A stretch of 64,000 nucleotides of DNA from JAVBLW01 sp031553215 (lineage in GTDB: Bacteria > Bacillota_I > Bacilli_A > Acholeplasmatales > Anaeroplasmataceae), in the NCBI GenBank assembly GCA_031553215.1, contig JAVBLW010000006.1, positions 248,001 to 312,000 on the forward strand, read 5' to 3'. The notes under the pieces were generated by a model. The model saw only the letters and a program-made list of their open reading frames with translations. It searched no databases and was not told where the DNA came from. Of this stretch, positions 62,720-64,000 are shown piece by piece; within the stretch, counting starts at the first letter, position 1; every line of letters begins with the position of its first letter. A program made the translations under genes and the position numbers.

Positions 62720-64000
62720 CTAATTGAATCTTTGAACAGCAACAGAGTAAATATCTTCAATTAATCTAATACCACCAGTATATCCTACATAAAAATCGTC
62801 TAATACAACCTTATCCTGTACTGGCCAAGAAATATTCAAATAATGACCAAATAATTTCTCTGTTACTTCTTTTTCATAATAACTTCCTAATATTAAAGGA
62901 TACCCATGGTAATCATGATTTTTTATTTCATTTTCAATCTTATATCCATCAGTTTCAAAACTTACTTCAGCTTTTATTCCATAATTAAGATTTTCAAACT
63001 CTTCTTTTATTTTAGCTTGAAATTGCTTTGGAGTGTCATCAGTAATAAATTGTTTTGCCGGAACAAGTCCTAGATCATTTACTAAAAATTTAGTAATACC
63101 TAAAGCATATTGTGCATCAGCTACAACAGAGAATTGTTTTGCCATTACACGAGTTTCAAGGAACATATCAGCATATCTTTCTATTAAGTAATAATAGTAG
63201 TTTTCATGTTCGTTAATAACTGATTCGATTTTTTCATTACTCACACCAGCAAATGAACCAACTTCTCTTAAAAACTTACTTGTTTCATATGCTCCTATAG
63301 GAAGTGTTGGATAATGTAAGTATGGAATATCTAGTTTCTTTTTCATATTTTCCATGTTTCCAACTGATACCCAAGGAGAAACTAATAGATTAAACTGTGC
63401 TTGTGGTATTTTCTTGATATTTTCTAGTCCTCTTTCATAACCAAAAATAGTATTTGGTATAAGTCCTAATTCTGAAACTAATTTTTCTAATTCTCTAATA
63501 TTTCCTAACCAAAACAAATCTTGATAAGGAACATCTGCCCAGATATTTACAAGTCCTTTTTGTTTTGTTTCAGATTTTTCTAAATATTGTTCGGTAATTG
63601 CATCAATAATTTGTTCATGTCCTTTGTAGTTATTCCCTTTAAATCCAGCTGTAGATGCAAATATTACTGGTTTGTCAGCATCTTTAAATTTGCTTACAAC
63701 ATCTTTTGAATCATCACCAACTATTTCAGGAATACAACCTGTTAATACTACATATAAATCAGCATCTATTACTTTTAATGAGTTTTCAATTGTAGTATGC
63801 AACTTCTTAACCCCACCAAAAACAACATCCTTTTCATTTATGCTAGTACAAGGAAATATATTTGAAGAAAAATATCCTGAACTACCTATTGAATTGGAAA
63901 GCTTTTGAGCACATCCAGGTCCTGAATGAAGAATTGGAATTGCTCTATTTATTGCTTGCACTGTTTGCATGGCACCAAGTGCGCATTTATATCTTTGTTT
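62720..64000 (-). CDS. Nitrogenase component 1-like protein (partial, runs off right edge)
   Basis: About 426 visible residues; the frame stays open past the first internal ATG (63970) to the window end. P-cluster-type cysteines are seen in KCALGA, SGPGC and TGCIPEIVGDD, with CTSINEKDVVFGG as in NifK/NifN-like subunits. The histidine/cysteine ligands of FeMo-co cannot be assigned. It may be a beta subunit of a nitrogenase-like reductase (NifK, NifN, VnfK or the methylthio-alkane reductase group). Linked to a NifX-like gene and, further on, to nifS-nifU. Confidence 0.85.
   Translation of the reverse strand, partial: KQRYKCALGAMQTVQAINRAIPILHSGPGCAQKLSNSIGSSGYFSSNIFPCTSINEKDVVFGGVKKLHTTIENSLKVIDADLYVVLTGCIPEIVGDDSKDVVSKFKDADKPVIFASTAGFKGNNYKGHEQIIDAITEQYLEKSETKQKGLVNIWADVPYQDLFWLGNIRELEKLVSELGLIPNTIFGYERGLENIKKIPQAQFNLLVSPWVSVGNMENMKKKLDIPYLHYPTLPIGAYETSKFLREVGSFAGVSNEKIESVINEHENYYYYLIERYADMFLETRVMAKQFSVVADAQYALGITKFLVNDLGLVPAKQFITDDTPKQFQAKIKEEFENLNYGIKAEVSFETDGYKIENEIKNHDYHGYPLILGSYYEKEVTEKLFGHYLNISWPVQDKVVLDDFYVGYTGGIRLIEDIYSVAVQRFN

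Noticed and set aside
1..64000. CRISPR arrays, tRNA or rRNA genes
   Set aside because: No spaced short direct repeats of array type, no cloverleaf or CCA-ending segments and no rRNA-like GC-rich blocks were seen.

Overview
The window is a low-GC (roughly 28-30% by eye) chromosomal segment of an anaerobic, probably spore-forming Firmicute. The signs are a split spoVD-type sporulation penicillin-binding protein, meso-diaminopimelate dehydrogenase, desulfoferrodoxin, Firmicute-style Shine-Dalgarno sites and many short U-tailed terminators. TGA is used as a stop (phoB/phoR junction, Rrf2/nifS junction), so the genetic code looks standard. A Bacilli/Erysipelotrichia-like gut lineage would fit, but the species cannot be read from the sequence. 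Almost every gene lies on the minus strand; one small gene at 49093-49365 is the exception.

Layout. 1-8 kb: mutM (partial), nitroreductase, polA, flavodoxin-like protein, YhbY, a condensation-type acyltransferase with a zinc-ribbon membrane protein, and ddh. 8-22.3 kb: a surface-structure operon of three TasA/camelysin-like proteins followed by a 4046-residue secreted protein. It is preceded by a c-di-GMP-I riboswitch whose expression platform is an intrinsic terminator. 22.4-34.2 kb: hybrid histidine kinase, desulfoferrodoxin, Nudix protein, DUF5131 protein, a peroxide-defence operon (glutathione peroxidase, TSCPD protein, OhrR-like MarR repressor with a recognisable operator), GIY-YIG protein, a response regulator/kinase/ABC transporter module, and a membrane-tethered protein with a ubiquitin-like domain.

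34.3-48.5 kb is the centrepiece. A spoVD gene is cut in two by a 12.3-kb element. The 5' part (47312-48529) and the 3' part (34327-35019) join in frame to a 635-residue SpoVD at a shared GG dinucleotide. The element ends, brought together, form a 50-bp imperfect palindrome centred on GG, as expected for the attP of a large serine recombinase, and the element encodes two such recombinases. Its cargo is an AAA-ATPase/subtilase pair resembling IetAS and a complete Agr quorum-sensing locus (AgrA, AgrC, AgrB and a 47-residue AgrD that is easily missed) with a secreted protein and a lipoprotein. Because the insertion separates the SxxK and SxN motifs from the KTG motif of a sporulation gene, skin-like developmental excision is an attractive hypothesis.

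48.6-64 kb: flavin-split-barrel protein, DNA alkylation repair protein, MBL-fold hydrolase, then pstS-pstC-pstA-pstB-phoU-phoB-phoR preceded by a clear Pho box. PstS appears circularly permuted. The window ends with a GH43 glycosidase, a YczE-like membrane protein, an Rrf2-nifS-nifU operon, and a NifX-like protein behind a nitrogenase-component-1-like gene that runs off the right edge.
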